Source: Euglena gracilis
Lineage: Eukaryota; Euglenida; Euglenophyceae; Euglenales
Assembly: GCA_039621445.1 (NCBI GenBank)
Contig: CP154956.1
Location: forward strand, 44,683,291 to 44,747,290
Reading direction: 5' to 3'
DNA length: 64,000 bases
A program made the translations under genes and the position numbers. The notes under the pieces are model-generated. The model ran no database searches, had not been told where the DNA came from, and worked only from the letters and a program-made list of their open reading frames with translations. Below are positions 1 through 9,327 of the stretch, one piece after another (within the stretch, counting starts at the first letter, position 1; the number at the start of each line of letters is the position of its first letter).

Positions 1-3000
1 GAAATTGTGAGAAATGACACCCAGGGGGGGGTGTTGGCTCTCACTGGTTCAGCTGAGCAGGGAGGGGTTGAAACCCCAAAGGCACCCCCCTTGGAGATCC
101 CAGTGACACCCCCCTCAGGGGTCGGGGAGGGTCCACTGGGAGGTTCCTCCTTGGAAATGATGGCCCAGTTTCGGCCACAGGGGGGGCCAGAATGGGAAAA
201 AATTTCCGACACAAGTCGGCTCGAGGAGCCAAAAAACGATCCTACGCCGGAAACTGGCCCGGGGCGGGGGTTTCCGCTTCACCCCAGTGCTGCCGGGGGA
301 CATGGCAGCACGGGTGTGAAACATGGTAAGCAGAGGTTGATCCTTCAGCCCTCAGTCGGAAATTTTGGGTTGGAAATCCCTGCTCAGAATGTTTTCTTTG
401 ATGATCAGCCAATGGCCCAATCTCAGATGGCAAATCTGACGATTGGAGTTTCGGGGCACAGGGAGTTGGGACCCGAAACCAGTTTGGCTGAACTCAGAAC
501 CCCCACAAATATGGGACAGATGTTGGAATTTCAGGGTGGGGATGGCCAGGTTGTCATTTCCAACCAACCGTGTTTTCCAGAGCCTTTTTCAGGGGTTTTG
601 CCTTTGCAAAATATGGGGTACGGTTTTGTGCTGCCTGAGTTGCAACCTCTCCCAGACTTTTCATGGGTGCAAAATTTAGGGAATCTGCCATCATTACCCG
701 CTTTTGCATTGCCTTTGCCTCCAGCTCAACCAGTTTCATCAACACCAGCCCAAGAGCCGGTGGCACTTTTGCAGTTTTCCCAACCATCCCAGGTAGATGG
801 GCTGGCGAAGGAAATGGGAAGTGCCTCGGCAGGGCAGGGGGGTGATAACCCCAGCCCAGTTTTCTTTGAAAAGCAAGCACAGGTCAATGTGCTGGGCTTA
901 AACAATAATAATAACTGGGACAGCAGCGAACGGGTCAGAGCAGAAGTCGAGCAGGCAGAGGAAAACCCGAAGGACCAGCCCAGCTCTACTTCTGCTCGGC
1001 GACCCCGAACACCGGCTTCATCACCAGGCAGTGATGAAGTTCAGCAAAAACGGCTGTACCGTGAGGTTGATCACGGTCAGCCAGCAGCTGCTGCAGCCCC
1101 CCAGCCTCCTCATATTTTCATCGAGGGGGGTGAGGAGGAGGTCCAACCCCCAGCCTATGAAAGTTCTGAAGCCACCCCCAGGGGGGGTTCACAAAATCAG
1201 GGATTTGAAGACCCCTGGGGGCAATTTTTACAAAGTAACAGAGACCTCCAGTGGGCTGTGCAGCACCTGACTTTTCGGGTTTTGGCTTTGGAAAAAGCCA
1301 ACGAAGAGTGGGTTCTGCAGCAACAGCAGCAGCAACAACCCCCTGCAGTCGACATCCACCTGATGGAGCACATGGCTGCACGAATCGAAGAAACGGCCAG
1401 GGCTGACTGCCTCCATATTTTTGAGCTTTTTGAGAAAAAATGTGAGGCCCAGGTGCAAATTTCTGTGCAAAAAATTGACGCACAGGCACTTGAACTTTTT
1501 GTCGGGCAGGAAAAAAGTTTTGAGGAAAAACTGGCCCAGCAGTTTTCTTCGAGCCGTGATCAGTTTTTGGCCCTGAGGCAGGAATTTTTACGAATTTTGG
1601 ACAGCCTGCCACAGGAAATTTTTAAGCAGGTGCAAAATCAGGTGGCTGCCTTACCAATTAAGGATCTCGTGCTTGAAAATTTTCAGCGGTTTGCTGAGAA
1701 TTTTAAAGCCGCCCAGCCAGCTCAGGGGGGGGAGGCAGAAACTCTCCAGGAGCTGGCCGTTGTCGCTGCCAAAATCGTTGAAGTTCAGGCTGACCTGGTA
1801 TCGCTGCGTAGTACGGTACAGGGCCAGGCTCAGCAGCTCCAGCAGTTCGCTGATTATGTTCGCCAGCTGGGTGAGCAAAATTCAGCAATGAATACGGCCC
1901 TCCATGGTTTTGGTGGTGGTATTCAGAAACTGCACCAGAATATTTCAGATGAAGTAGGGAAACGACACTCAGAAATGCAAAAACTGTTGACGGATTGTCA
2001 GCAGAATTTTCAGAGTGTTCATCAGCAGATTTTTTCCCAGGAGAAAAAATTTGGTGGGCTGGTGGAGGAATTAAGGCAGGGACTTGCAAAAGTTGGGGGG
2101 AACACTTTCGAGTTGCAGAAAGTGTTGCAGGATTTACAAAAAAATGGATCCGTGCACCCAACTGCAGAACCGAGAGGAGTTTTGCAGAAAATTTCTGACA
2201 TGTGGTGGCTGCGGCAGGGCAGCCAGCAGCCCCTACACCCAGTTGAGCTGCCACAGTCTGGGCAGCAGCTGGCCCAGCAGCCCGTCGTCCAGCTAGCCCA
2301 GCAGCCTGGCCAGCCAGCAGGCCAGCCGCAGCCTGCTCACGGGCTGCCAAGGGGGCTGAGCCTGCCGTCGGCTGGACAGCAGCAGCCCCTGGGGCAGCCT
2401 TCCAGCTCACTGGCCAGCACGGTGCCCAGTGCTGACCCAGATTTTTCAGATCAGATTATTTCTCAAAATAAATCTGCAGGTTCAAACATTTCCCCTCCCT
2501 TGGTTATTGAGGGGGGATTTGTTTTGGAGGACATGCAAGACACGGCAGTGGTTTCTTCTGTGTCATTGTGTGTCCCCCCACATGTTTCTGCAGCCCCTGC
2601 TTTCTCGATTAGGCCCATCGGGACAGGGGGGGCTGCAGCCAACCCAGGTAACGGGTTGGGTTTTCCTTTTATTGGTGACCCAGTAGCTTTTGAAATTTTG
2701 CAGGGAGGTGCTAAGCCCTATTTTGATGAATCGGGCAGCATTTCCTGGCAAGATTTTGAAGTAGATTGGAATCTTTACTGGGATAGGTTGACATCAGGCA
2801 AACCGTACTCTGATTTGCAAAAGCTGCAGGTTTTTGAGGCATGTTTAGGACCCAGATTAAGGGAGGAAATAAGGCTCTATCGGTTGAATGGAGCTAAATT
2901 AAGTTACCCCACCATATTAGCCCAATTCCAGAACCGTCATGCCTCGAGTAAGGGGCTAACGGCTCGGAAAATATGGCAGGAGGTAACTATGGTTAACGAA

Positions 3001-4038
3001 GGGAAAATTACCCGGGCTGATCTGCAAGAATTTTGGATTAAATTTTGCAGTGCCTGGCACCATGTTAAGGATGCCACAGCCGGGGAGGCTCGGCGATTAT
3101 TTTTGGAAAGAATTCCTCCTTTTTTAAGCAAGTTTTGCATAGAAGAGGAGGATAACCGAGCCCGTAAACAACCCATTGTCAGGCTCACAGGGATACCAAA
3201 TCCCACGGTGGATGGGATTAAAAGGAGTGTGAGCCAGATCACTGGGGGGATTGATCCACGGAAAGTGGTTATCAAAAACCCTGGTGCCATTTGCCTTATT
3301 TATTTCAGTTCTTCGGAGGAGGCACTGAAATTAACAGCCGTAAATGGAAGGAAATTGCAGGGAATGGAAAATTTTCTCAACGCCGAATTGGTGGAACAAC
3401 TAATGACCGTTGAGGAAATGTTTGCTTTTGCCGAGGGCAAGTTAGCTCTTCGGGAGAAGCAGGATTTGGCTTTGAATCAGCACCATTTTCCCAGATTATT
3501 AAGCAAATCGACAACAAAAGGCTCGGGGAAAATACAGGTGTTGGAAAAAGGCCAGACCCCCCCGGTGTCCCCAACATCCGTTTCAGCACCAGCAGCTGGG
3601 GGGCAGGGTCACACCTCAAAATCTGCCCCACAGCCAGCTCCAAAGGGAGATAAGGGGCCAGCCCAGCCAGCCCAGCGGGGCAGGTCCCCTTCTTCGTCTT
3701 CGCGGCCAGGTGCAGCTTCATGGTCGCGAACCCAAAGTCCAGCACCCCCAGCCCGGCAAGGCAAGGGGGGGCAGACCTGGACCCCGCAGGCATCGGGTCG
3801 GGGCAGGTCGCCATACCCATGCTTCAACTGTGGGGAGGGTGGACATTATTTTTATGAGTGTGATAAACCGCTGAGTGAGGCCCTTGCTAAATCTAAGGAA
3901 TTTTGGCAAAATAATGGAAAAGGCAAGGGGCAGCCCAAGGGTAAAGGGCAGCCAGCCACTCAGCGAAATTCCTCAGGCAAGGGGGGTGCATGGTCAAAGG
4001 GGGGTGGGCCCACCTCTTCTCCCCCTGGGGCCCAATAG
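1..4038 (+). CDS. gag: Element 1 Gag polyprotein (5' partial): coiled coil, capsid-like, RRM-like, zinc knuckle
   Basis: Open from the window edge to TAG at 4036; at least 1,343 residues plus about 50 more inferred from the copy at 11950. Residue numbers count from nt 7. Residues 1-430 are Pro/Gln/Gly-rich. A poly-Gln run lies near 438-446, followed by a long predicted coiled coil at about 450-720. A Gln/Pro-rich linker precedes a capsid-like helical region at about 900-1045, with the W..DF..DW pattern of retrotransposon gag. Residues about 1055-1120 look RRM-like. A CX2CX4HX4C zinc knuckle lies near 1272-1285, followed by a Lys/Gly-rich tail. The protein would form the virus-like particle and bind the RNA. 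It is much longer than usual Ty3/gypsy Gags (300-500 residues). The same order is seen in element 2, so the length is not an accident of fusion. Confidence 0.8.
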   Translation, partial: EIVRNDTQGGVLALTGSAEQGGVETPKAPPLEIPVTPPSGVGEGPLGGSSLEMMAQFRPQGGPEWEKISDTSRLEEPKNDPTPETGPGRGFPLHPSAAGGHGSTGVKHGKQRLILQPSVGNFGLEIPAQNVFFDDQPMAQSQMANLTIGVSGHRELGPETSLAELRTPTNMGQMLEFQGGDGQVVISNQPCFPEPFSGVLPLQNMGYGFVLPELQPLPDFSWVQNLGNLPSLPAFALPLPPAQPVSSTPAQEPVALLQFSQPSQVDGLAKEMGSASAGQGGDNPSPVFFEKQAQVNVLGLNNNNNWDSSERVRAEVEQAEENPKDQPSSTSARRPRTPASSPGSDEVQQKRLYREVDHGQPAAAAAPQPPHIFIEGGEEEVQPPAYESSEATPRGGSQNQGFEDPWGQFLQSNRDLQWAVQHLTFRVLALEKANEEWVLQQQQQQQPPAVDIHLMEHMAARIEETARADCLHIFELFEKKCEAQVQISVQKIDAQALELFVGQEKSFEEKLAQQFSSSRDQFLALRQEFLRILDSLPQEIFKQVQNQVAALPIKDLVLENFQRFAENFKAAQPAQGGEAETLQELAVVAAKIVEVQADLVSLRSTVQGQAQQLQQFADYVRQLGEQNSAMNTALHGFGGGIQKLHQNISDEVGKRHSEMQKLLTDCQQNFQSVHQQIFSQEKKFGGLVEELRQGLAKVGGNTFELQKVLQDLQKNGSVHPTAEPRGVLQKISDMWWLRQGSQQPLHPVELPQSGQQLAQQPVVQLAQQPGQPAGQPQPAHGLPRGLSLPSAGQQQPLGQPSSSLASTVPSADPDFSDQIISQNKSAGSNISPPLVIEGGFVLEDMQDTAVVSSVSLCVPPHVSAAPAFSIRPIGTGGAAANPGNGLGFPFIGDPVAFEILQGGAKPYFDESGSISWQDFEVDWNLYWDRLTSGKPYSDLQKLQVFEACLGPRLREEIRLYRLNGAKLSYPTILAQFQNRHASSKGLTARKIWQEVTMVNEGKITRADLQEFWIKFCSAWHHVKDATAGEARRLFLERIPPFLSKFCIEEEDNRARKQPIVRLTGIPNPTVDGIKRSVSQITGGIDPRKVVIKNPGAICLIYFSSSEEALKLTAVNGRKLQGMENFLNAELVEQLMTVEEMFAFAEGKLALREKQDLALNQHHFPRLLSKSTTKGSGKIQVLEKGQTPPVSPTSVSAPAAGGQGHTSKSAPQPAPKGDKGPAQPAQRGRSPSSSSRPGAASWSRTQSPAPPARQGKGGQTWTPQASGRGRSPYPCFNCGEGGHYFYECDKPLSEALAKSKEFWQNNGKGKGQPKGKGQPATQRNSSGKGGAWSKGGGPTSSPPGAQ

Positions 4039-4152
4039 GGGGGCCAGGGGCAGTTTGAGAAGGGGGGGGCTGCCCATGGCCGTGTCTCTCCCCCCTGTGA
4101 GGAAAACGGTGTAAATATTTCTGATTCAAAAAACTGGGTTGTACAGGATTTT
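4036..4152 (+). promoter_or_regulatory. Candidate UAG readthrough signal between gag and pol, element 1
   Basis: The gag stop TAG at 4036-4038 is followed in the same frame by an uninterrupted stretch (4039-4152) to the first ATG of the pol ORF. The context is CAA TAG GGG GGC CAG GGG CAG: UAG followed by G and a purine-rich run. Gammaretroviruses express Gag-Pol by readthrough of a UAG in a closely similar context with a downstream pseudoknot. Element 2 has the same arrangement. Readthrough is inferred, not shown. Confidence 0.6.
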
Positions 4153-7100
4153 ATGGCTGATTCAGGGTGTAGTGAAAAACATTCTTTGGATCAGCCCCCC
4201 AGATTTTTGAATCGGACCCGATACTCCTGGAGGGAAGGAAAATGTTCAAGGGTTCCCGTTTTGCATTCAAACCTGCCACAGCCTGACCCCCTACCATCAG
4301 CCCAGCGACCTCAGGCATTAGATTTATTCGCTGGCACAGGTTTGGTGGGGAGGCGGTTGGCAGAACGGGGGTATGAAGTTTTGTCAATCGAAAATGCCCC
4401 CTGGACGGACTTCCACCCCCACACAGACATTTTGACCTGGGACTACAGGCGATACCCGGTTGGATTTTTTGAGGTTATTGCCGCAAGTCCCCCCTGTAAT
4501 ATTTATTCCACAGCTTATAACCCCAGGCCGAGGGATTTCTCCCAGGCGCATGCCCTGGTGGAGAAAGCCCTGGAAATTATAAATTATTTTCAGCCAAAGT
4601 TGTGGTGGTTGGAGAACCCCCGCACTGGTCTCTTGCGAAATAGGGAGGTGGTGAAAAACCTGCCCTATATCGACATTGATTATTGTCAGTTTTCGGATTG
4701 GGGTTATAAAAAGCCCACACGTTTCTGGTGCTGCCCTGCCATTTCACAACTACGGTCAGTGTTGTGTGATGGCGAATCGTGTGCTAACCTGGTGATGGGG
4801 GACAATGGGCAGTTCCGGCACCGTGAATTGTTGGGGGGCAGAAAAATGAAGTTTACCCCCCGACAAAAAGGGAGAATACCCCCCCTGGTGATTGATTATC
4901 TCCTAAGTGCTGGAGATTTTCTGGGGGGGCAGCCCAAAGAAATTTCCCAAAATTCCCAGGATTTTGAGGAATGGGAAATTCCAGACCGTTGTTGTCATTT
5001 GGCCAACACCTTGAAGGTTAATCAGGTGTTGCCCATTGAAAACGAGCTGCAACTTTTGATGCTATTACAGACGTATCTCCCTAACGGAGATGCCAGGCAG
5101 CTCAGAATTTTGGTTGACACGGGAGCCCAGGTGAACCTGGTCAAAAGGTCCATCGTCCCAAAACATTTGGCCAGGGCACCGCGAATGCCAATTCGGCTGG
5201 TGGCTGCCAACGGCCAATGTGTTTTGGGGGGCGACCAGTGTATTAAGTTGGAGTTGGGTTTTCAACGTAGGGGTACGGGGCAGGGGGGCACCCAGGCCTT
5301 GTACCTCGAAGGGGAATTCTACCTCGCGGATATTGAGGTAGATGCTATATTATCATTTCCATGGTTAGCCGAACATGGTTTGGGTGTGTTCCCACACCAT
5401 AAGGCCTTGGTTTTTGACAATCCTAATCTGACTTTCTTGTACGGGTGGGATACAAGAAATCAGAAACGGAAATCCCATAAGGGGAAGAAAAAACACAATT
5501 CACAAAAAAGAATTGGGGTTGTGGTTTCTGACTTCGGAGAATCCCCTGAAAACGCACCAACCACGGAGCCCCCTGAAAATGAAAAAGTGTGGTTGGACCT
5601 GCAAAAAATGAATTTGCACCTACCCTTGCAAGGCTTTGATATGCAACCAAAATTCCTTGGCAAGAAGGAATTGCATACCATAGCCAAGCATCTCACCGAA
5701 TCGCCAGCCGAGGACAAGGCAGTGAATGCCATAATCCAGGCTCGCGATTCGGGTGAGAAGGAGGACCCCAGGGTGGTAGCATTGCGGGATAAAATTTTTC
5801 AGGATTATGAAGGGGAGGTCTTGGGTACGGAGGTACCCCCTGACCCTCCCGTACGGGGACCTTATGGTTACGCCCAGATTCCTCTGAAGGAGGGGGCTGT
5901 ACCCACAAGGCAAAAACCCTTTGTCTTACACGGTGAAAGATTTGAAGCTCACAAAAAGGTCACACAGGAATGGTGGGACCGGAAATTTGTTGAGCGATTA
6001 CCCAAGGGAACAGTTTCGGAATGGCTGTCCGTAACATTTGTAGTGCCGAAAAAAGGAGGCGAATGGAGGGGAGTGGTAGACATGCGGGGGCCTAACAGTC
6101 AAACTAGGCGTGTGTCCTACCCCCTTCCCGTAATTGAAGACCTCCTGGTAAAACAAGGTGGAAACATGATGTTTTCCATCTTGGATTTACGGCAGGCTTT
6201 CCACCAACAGCCGTTGGACCCGGAAAGCCGGCCCATCACATGTTGCAGTACCCCCCTCGGTCTTTTTCAGTGGAGGGTTAATGTGATGGGTCTAACAAAC
6301 GCAAGCCAGCAGTTTCAGCAAATGATGGAGGATCGCCTCTTCCCGGTGGGGGACGTGGCCGATCCTTACATCGACGACATTTTAATTGGAACTCGAGTGG
6401 GTCCTGGTGAGGATTTACTCGCAGCACATGACAAGGATTTGCGAAGAGTCCTTGAAGTTTTACGAAAAGACAGATTTGTGGCCGACAAAAGAAAATGCCG
6501 TCTTTTCGTAAAGGAAGTTGAGTTTTGTGGCCATGTTCTGGGTGGTGGGGTGAGAAAACCATCCCCTGGAAAGCTAATGGCCATTGAAAAATGGGAGCTG
6601 CCCCAAACAATCACGGGTTTACGTGCTTTTCTGGGGTTCACAAATTATTACAGCTCCTATGTGAAGGATTACGCCCACATTGTCGCTTGCCTTCAAGATA
6701 AGCTCAAAGTTTCTCGAGTGGACGGCAAGAAGGGTTCCAAGAAAAGGATTTCTTGGGAACCATCCGACATTGAGGCATTTGAGAAAATTAAATCACTGTT
6801 GTGCAGTGAATTATTTTTACAACACGTTAAGCCAGACAAACCATTTGTTTTAAGAGTGGATGCCAGCCAGTATGCGGTTGGTGCCACCCTTGAACAATTG
6901 GTTGGGGAGGACAGGGCTCCTACTCCTGAAGACGTACGGGCCAAGCGTACTGTGCCTGTCGCCTTCATGAGTAGGAAGCTAACGGGCAGCCAAAGAAACT
7001 GGGTACCTAGGGAACAGGAGACTTATGCCATAATCCTAGCCTTGCAAAAGTGGGAATCATGGATTGGGCTGCAGCCCGTCCTGGTTCTCACGGACCACAA

Positions 7101-7329
7101 GGCTCTAGAATCTTGGGCTAGAGAGGTCCTAGATACACCAAGTGGTCCCATTGGGAGAAGGGCTAGGTGGCATCAGATTTTATCAAAATTTGATCTGTCG
7201 GTTGGGTATATCCCGGGGCGGGAGAATACCATAGCCGATTTGTTGTCAAGATGGGCTTACCCGGCCTCCCAAGCCTTGAAGGACATTTCAAGGCATGGGT
7301 CAGCCCTTGACACCGAGGAAATGAGGTAA
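4153..7329 (+). CDS. pol: Element 1 Pol part 1: cytosine methyltransferase - protease - reverse transcriptase - RNase H
   Basis: 1,058 residues from the first ATG after the readthrough stop. Methyltransferase at residues about 53-255: motif I LDLFAGTG near 56-63 (AdoMet), motif IV SPPC near 113 (catalytic Cys), motif VI ENP near 154, a DYCQF..WGYKKPTR block and a C-terminal motif-X-like IPPLVIDYL. Aspartic protease: DTGA near 322. RT: LDLRQAFHQQ and the YIDD catalytic box near 740. RNase H: DAS near 903, an E.ETYA helix and a TDHKAL block. The methyltransferase is short and of the phage/viral-like type, with a minimal target-recognition region. Expression probably depends on UAG readthrough. 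The ORF ends at TAA 7327, which falls inside what is continuous sequence in element 2, so that stop is probably a nonsense mutation. Confidence 0.88.
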   Translation: MADSGCSEKHSLDQPPRFLNRTRYSWREGKCSRVPVLHSNLPQPDPLPSAQRPQALDLFAGTGLVGRRLAERGYEVLSIENAPWTDFHPHTDILTWDYRRYPVGFFEVIAASPPCNIYSTAYNPRPRDFSQAHALVEKALEIINYFQPKLWWLENPRTGLLRNREVVKNLPYIDIDYCQFSDWGYKKPTRFWCCPAISQLRSVLCDGESCANLVMGDNGQFRHRELLGGRKMKFTPRQKGRIPPLVIDYLLSAGDFLGGQPKEISQNSQDFEEWEIPDRCCHLANTLKVNQVLPIENELQLLMLLQTYLPNGDARQLRILVDTGAQVNLVKRSIVPKHLARAPRMPIRLVAANGQCVLGGDQCIKLELGFQRRGTGQGGTQALYLEGEFYLADIEVDAILSFPWLAEHGLGVFPHHKALVFDNPNLTFLYGWDTRNQKRKSHKGKKKHNSQKRIGVVVSDFGESPENAPTTEPPENEKVWLDLQKMNLHLPLQGFDMQPKFLGKKELHTIAKHLTESPAEDKAVNAIIQARDSGEKEDPRVVALRDKIFQDYEGEVLGTEVPPDPPVRGPYGYAQIPLKEGAVPTRQKPFVLHGERFEAHKKVTQEWWDRKFVERLPKGTVSEWLSVTFVVPKKGGEWRGVVDMRGPNSQTRRVSYPLPVIEDLLVKQGGNMMFSILDLRQAFHQQPLDPESRPITCCSTPLGLFQWRVNVMGLTNASQQFQQMMEDRLFPVGDVADPYIDDILIGTRVGPGEDLLAAHDKDLRRVLEVLRKDRFVADKRKCRLFVKEVEFCGHVLGGGVRKPSPGKLMAIEKWELPQTITGLRAFLGFTNYYSSYVKDYAHIVACLQDKLKVSRVDGKKGSKKRISWEPSDIEAFEKIKSLLCSELFLQHVKPDKPFVLRVDASQYAVGATLEQLVGEDRAPTPEDVRAKRTVPVAFMSRKLTGSQRNWVPREQETYAIILALQKWESWIGLQPVLVLTDHKALESWAREVLDTPSGPIGRRARWHQILSKFDLSVGYIPGRENTIADLLSRWAYPASQALKDISRHGSALDTEEMR
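7327..7329 (+). other. In-frame TAA separating RNase H from integrase (probable nonsense mutation)
   Basis: The frame stays open on both sides (4153 and 7348 are in the same frame). The flanking residues align with an uninterrupted stretch of the element 2 polyprotein just after the RNase H DLLSRW block, where the stop column holds a small hydrophobic residue. This points to a point mutation rather than a designed boundary. Readthrough cannot be excluded. Confidence 0.6.
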
Positions 7330-9309
7330 ATCATTCAAACAGAAAAAATGGAGGAAGCCGAATGTATGTGGCTACGGTTGGTGGACCAACCAACCACAGC
7401 CAACACATACATTCGTGGAATCACCACACGGGGTGGTGCTACCACGGGGTCCGGGGACGCGAGTGGACGGTGCACACGACCGGGGGATAGGAAGTCAGAA
7501 CCACTTGGAGGAACGAAACCCCAGGGTTTGGGTTCAACCTCCACCCCCAAGGGAGAAAAAGGAAAACATGTTTCATTCTCAACTTGGGTTGACGAGTTTG
7601 GGAATGAGACAAGTCTTGTGGAGGAGGTCCAAGAGCCAAGGGGGGAGCATTTTCCATTGACACCCACTTCTATACCAGCTTCGCCAACAATGCCAACCCC
7701 TGAACCTGCTGCTGCGGCTACCACTGAGGTACCTGGGGCAGACCGAGAATCACCTGTGTTGTCTTCAGGTGGTTTGAGTGGTGAGGGGGGGGAAGCCACT
7801 TCTACAACCGATTCCTCACCCATCCCCCCTGGTTCTGTGTGGGATTTATCGTGGAAGGAGGAATATTTAAAATGTCCCCGTTGGTCACCAATTTTTCAGG
7901 CTACCCAGGATTCAAAGGTGCCGTGGCCTGAAAATGTCAAGGTTTTTGGTGACAAAATGTTTTTCGAGGAGAGGCTTTGTGTGCCCAAATCTCTCCAAGA
8001 AAAGCTCATTCGGGATCACCACTCATACCAAGGGCATGTGGGATTCCCAAGGCTATGGGAATGCATGTCCCTTAGGTATGATTGGGCTGATTCCTCACTC
8101 GCTCGAGATTTTGCTAAAGGAGTCATGGGCCTTTGTGGGACTTGCCAAGCGTGCCGAAGGCCGGCGAGTCTTAAGGGTTTAGTGGAATCTACACCCATAC
8201 CCCCAGCCGTAATGTATTCGGTGGCCCTTGACATGTTTAGCATGCCTCTCGTGGAGTGGGAAGGGAATTCTTACGACTCCATGCTTGTGTGTGTGGATCG
8301 TCACTCCGGTTGGATAGTGGCGATCCCCCACCTAGCAAAAGGATTTACGGGAGCCAAGGCAGCCAAGCAAATGCTGTTGCATGCTTGGCGACCTTTTGGC
8401 GTCCCTTCCATTATTACTTCCGATCTGGGCTCACATTTTGTCGCCGGTTGGTGGCAGACAATGTGTGCCTTGATGGGAATTAGGCAAGCCTACTCCCAGG
8501 CCTACCATCACCAGGCGAATGGTAGGGCGGAGAGGGCTGGCCAACAAATAATGGAACGGCTTAAGAAAATTCAGGTTGAGGACAAGCTGAATTGGGTCGA
8601 AGCCCTCCCCCAAGCACTAGACCGTATTCATGATACGCCGGGGGAGAGTGGCCTCAGCCCATTTCAAATCTTGTTCGGTCGACACCGTTCATTGGGTGGT
8701 TTACCTTATGAACCGTTAAGGGATTGTGAAGATGCCAGATCATTTTTCTCTCGGCAAAGAGAAATTGATTTGGTAGTGGCTGGCAAAATGAATAATTTGC
8801 ATGCCAAGCAATGTGCTCGGGCCAACCGTGGTTTAGACGGTTGGGAGCCATTGGAGGTGGGGAATCTGGTGTGGTACCTGAGACCCCCCGATAGTGGCAC
8901 AAAATTGGATTCCCGTTGGTTGGGCCCTTGCAAGGTTACCGCAAGGGAGGGAATTCATTCTTACCTGATTGAGGTTAAACCGGGCTATATTATGAAGGCC
9001 CATCGGAAGGCTTTGAAGGTGTATGTGGAGGACCCCACATCTGATAAGCCTATCCCCCTATTTTTCCACCGGCGGACGGTACCTGAGGCGGAAGGTGCCC
9101 CAGATACCTGGTTAGTGGATAAAATCCTAAACCACAAGTTCGTTAAGGGAAAAATGTTTTTCTTAACGAAGTGGCAAGGGTTTGAGGAGGCGAATTGGGA
9201 ACCGGTGGAACATTTTTTCCAGGAGTACAATAGCGACGTAATAGCGTATTGCCTGGGAAAAGGGTTGCCGTTAGATGTCTCTAAGGATTTAAAGGCAACG
9301 GCAACCTGA
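7330..9309 (+). CDS. int: Element 1 Pol part 2: integrase with C-terminal chromodomain
   Basis: First ATG at 7348; 653 residues, ending in TGA. A Pro/Thr/Ser-rich spacer of about 170 residues precedes an HHCC zinc-binding module: H..H in RDHHSYQGHVG near 224-230 and C..C in CGTCQAC near 263-266. The DDE core follows, with D in VALDMF near 296, D in ITSDLG near 360 and E in GRAERAG near 395. Then comes the GPY-like C-terminal region (SRWLGPCKV) and a chromodomain (about 588-635) with FFLTKWQGF and the ANWEP motif. Known role: the integrase joins the cDNA to host DNA, and the chromodomain directs insertion toward marked chromatin. All catalytic residues are present, but this part is cut off from RT by the TAA at 7327. 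Confidence 0.88.
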   Translation: MIQTEKMEEAECMWLRLVDQPTTANTYIRGITTRGGATTGSGDASGRCTRPGDRKSEPLGGTKPQGLGSTSTPKGEKGKHVSFSTWVDEFGNETSLVEEVQEPRGEHFPLTPTSIPASPTMPTPEPAAAATTEVPGADRESPVLSSGGLSGEGGEATSTTDSSPIPPGSVWDLSWKEEYLKCPRWSPIFQATQDSKVPWPENVKVFGDKMFFEERLCVPKSLQEKLIRDHHSYQGHVGFPRLWECMSLRYDWADSSLARDFAKGVMGLCGTCQACRRPASLKGLVESTPIPPAVMYSVALDMFSMPLVEWEGNSYDSMLVCVDRHSGWIVAIPHLAKGFTGAKAAKQMLLHAWRPFGVPSIITSDLGSHFVAGWWQTMCALMGIRQAYSQAYHHQANGRAERAGQQIMERLKKIQVEDKLNWVEALPQALDRIHDTPGESGLSPFQILFGRHRSLGGLPYEPLRDCEDARSFFSRQREIDLVVAGKMNNLHAKQCARANRGLDGWEPLEVGNLVWYLRPPDSGTKLDSRWLGPCKVTAREGIHSYLIEVKPGYIMKAHRKALKVYVEDPTSDKPIPLFFHRRTVPEAEGAPDTWLVDKILNHKFVKGKMFFLTKWQGFEEANWEPVEHFFQEYNSDVIAYCLGKGLPLDVSKDLKATAT

Positions 9310-9327
9310 AAAAGGGGGAAAAGGAAT
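9307..9327 (+). promoter_or_regulatory. Possible polypurine tract of element 1 (candidate a)
   Basis: A pure A/G run overlaps the integrase stop and is followed by TGGTG, the kind of TG start expected for an LTR. A second candidate, GGGAAGGGAGA at about 9696-9706, lies about 390 nt after the stop, the same distance as the better supported tract of element 2. I cannot choose without a second LTR copy. Confidence 0.3.
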
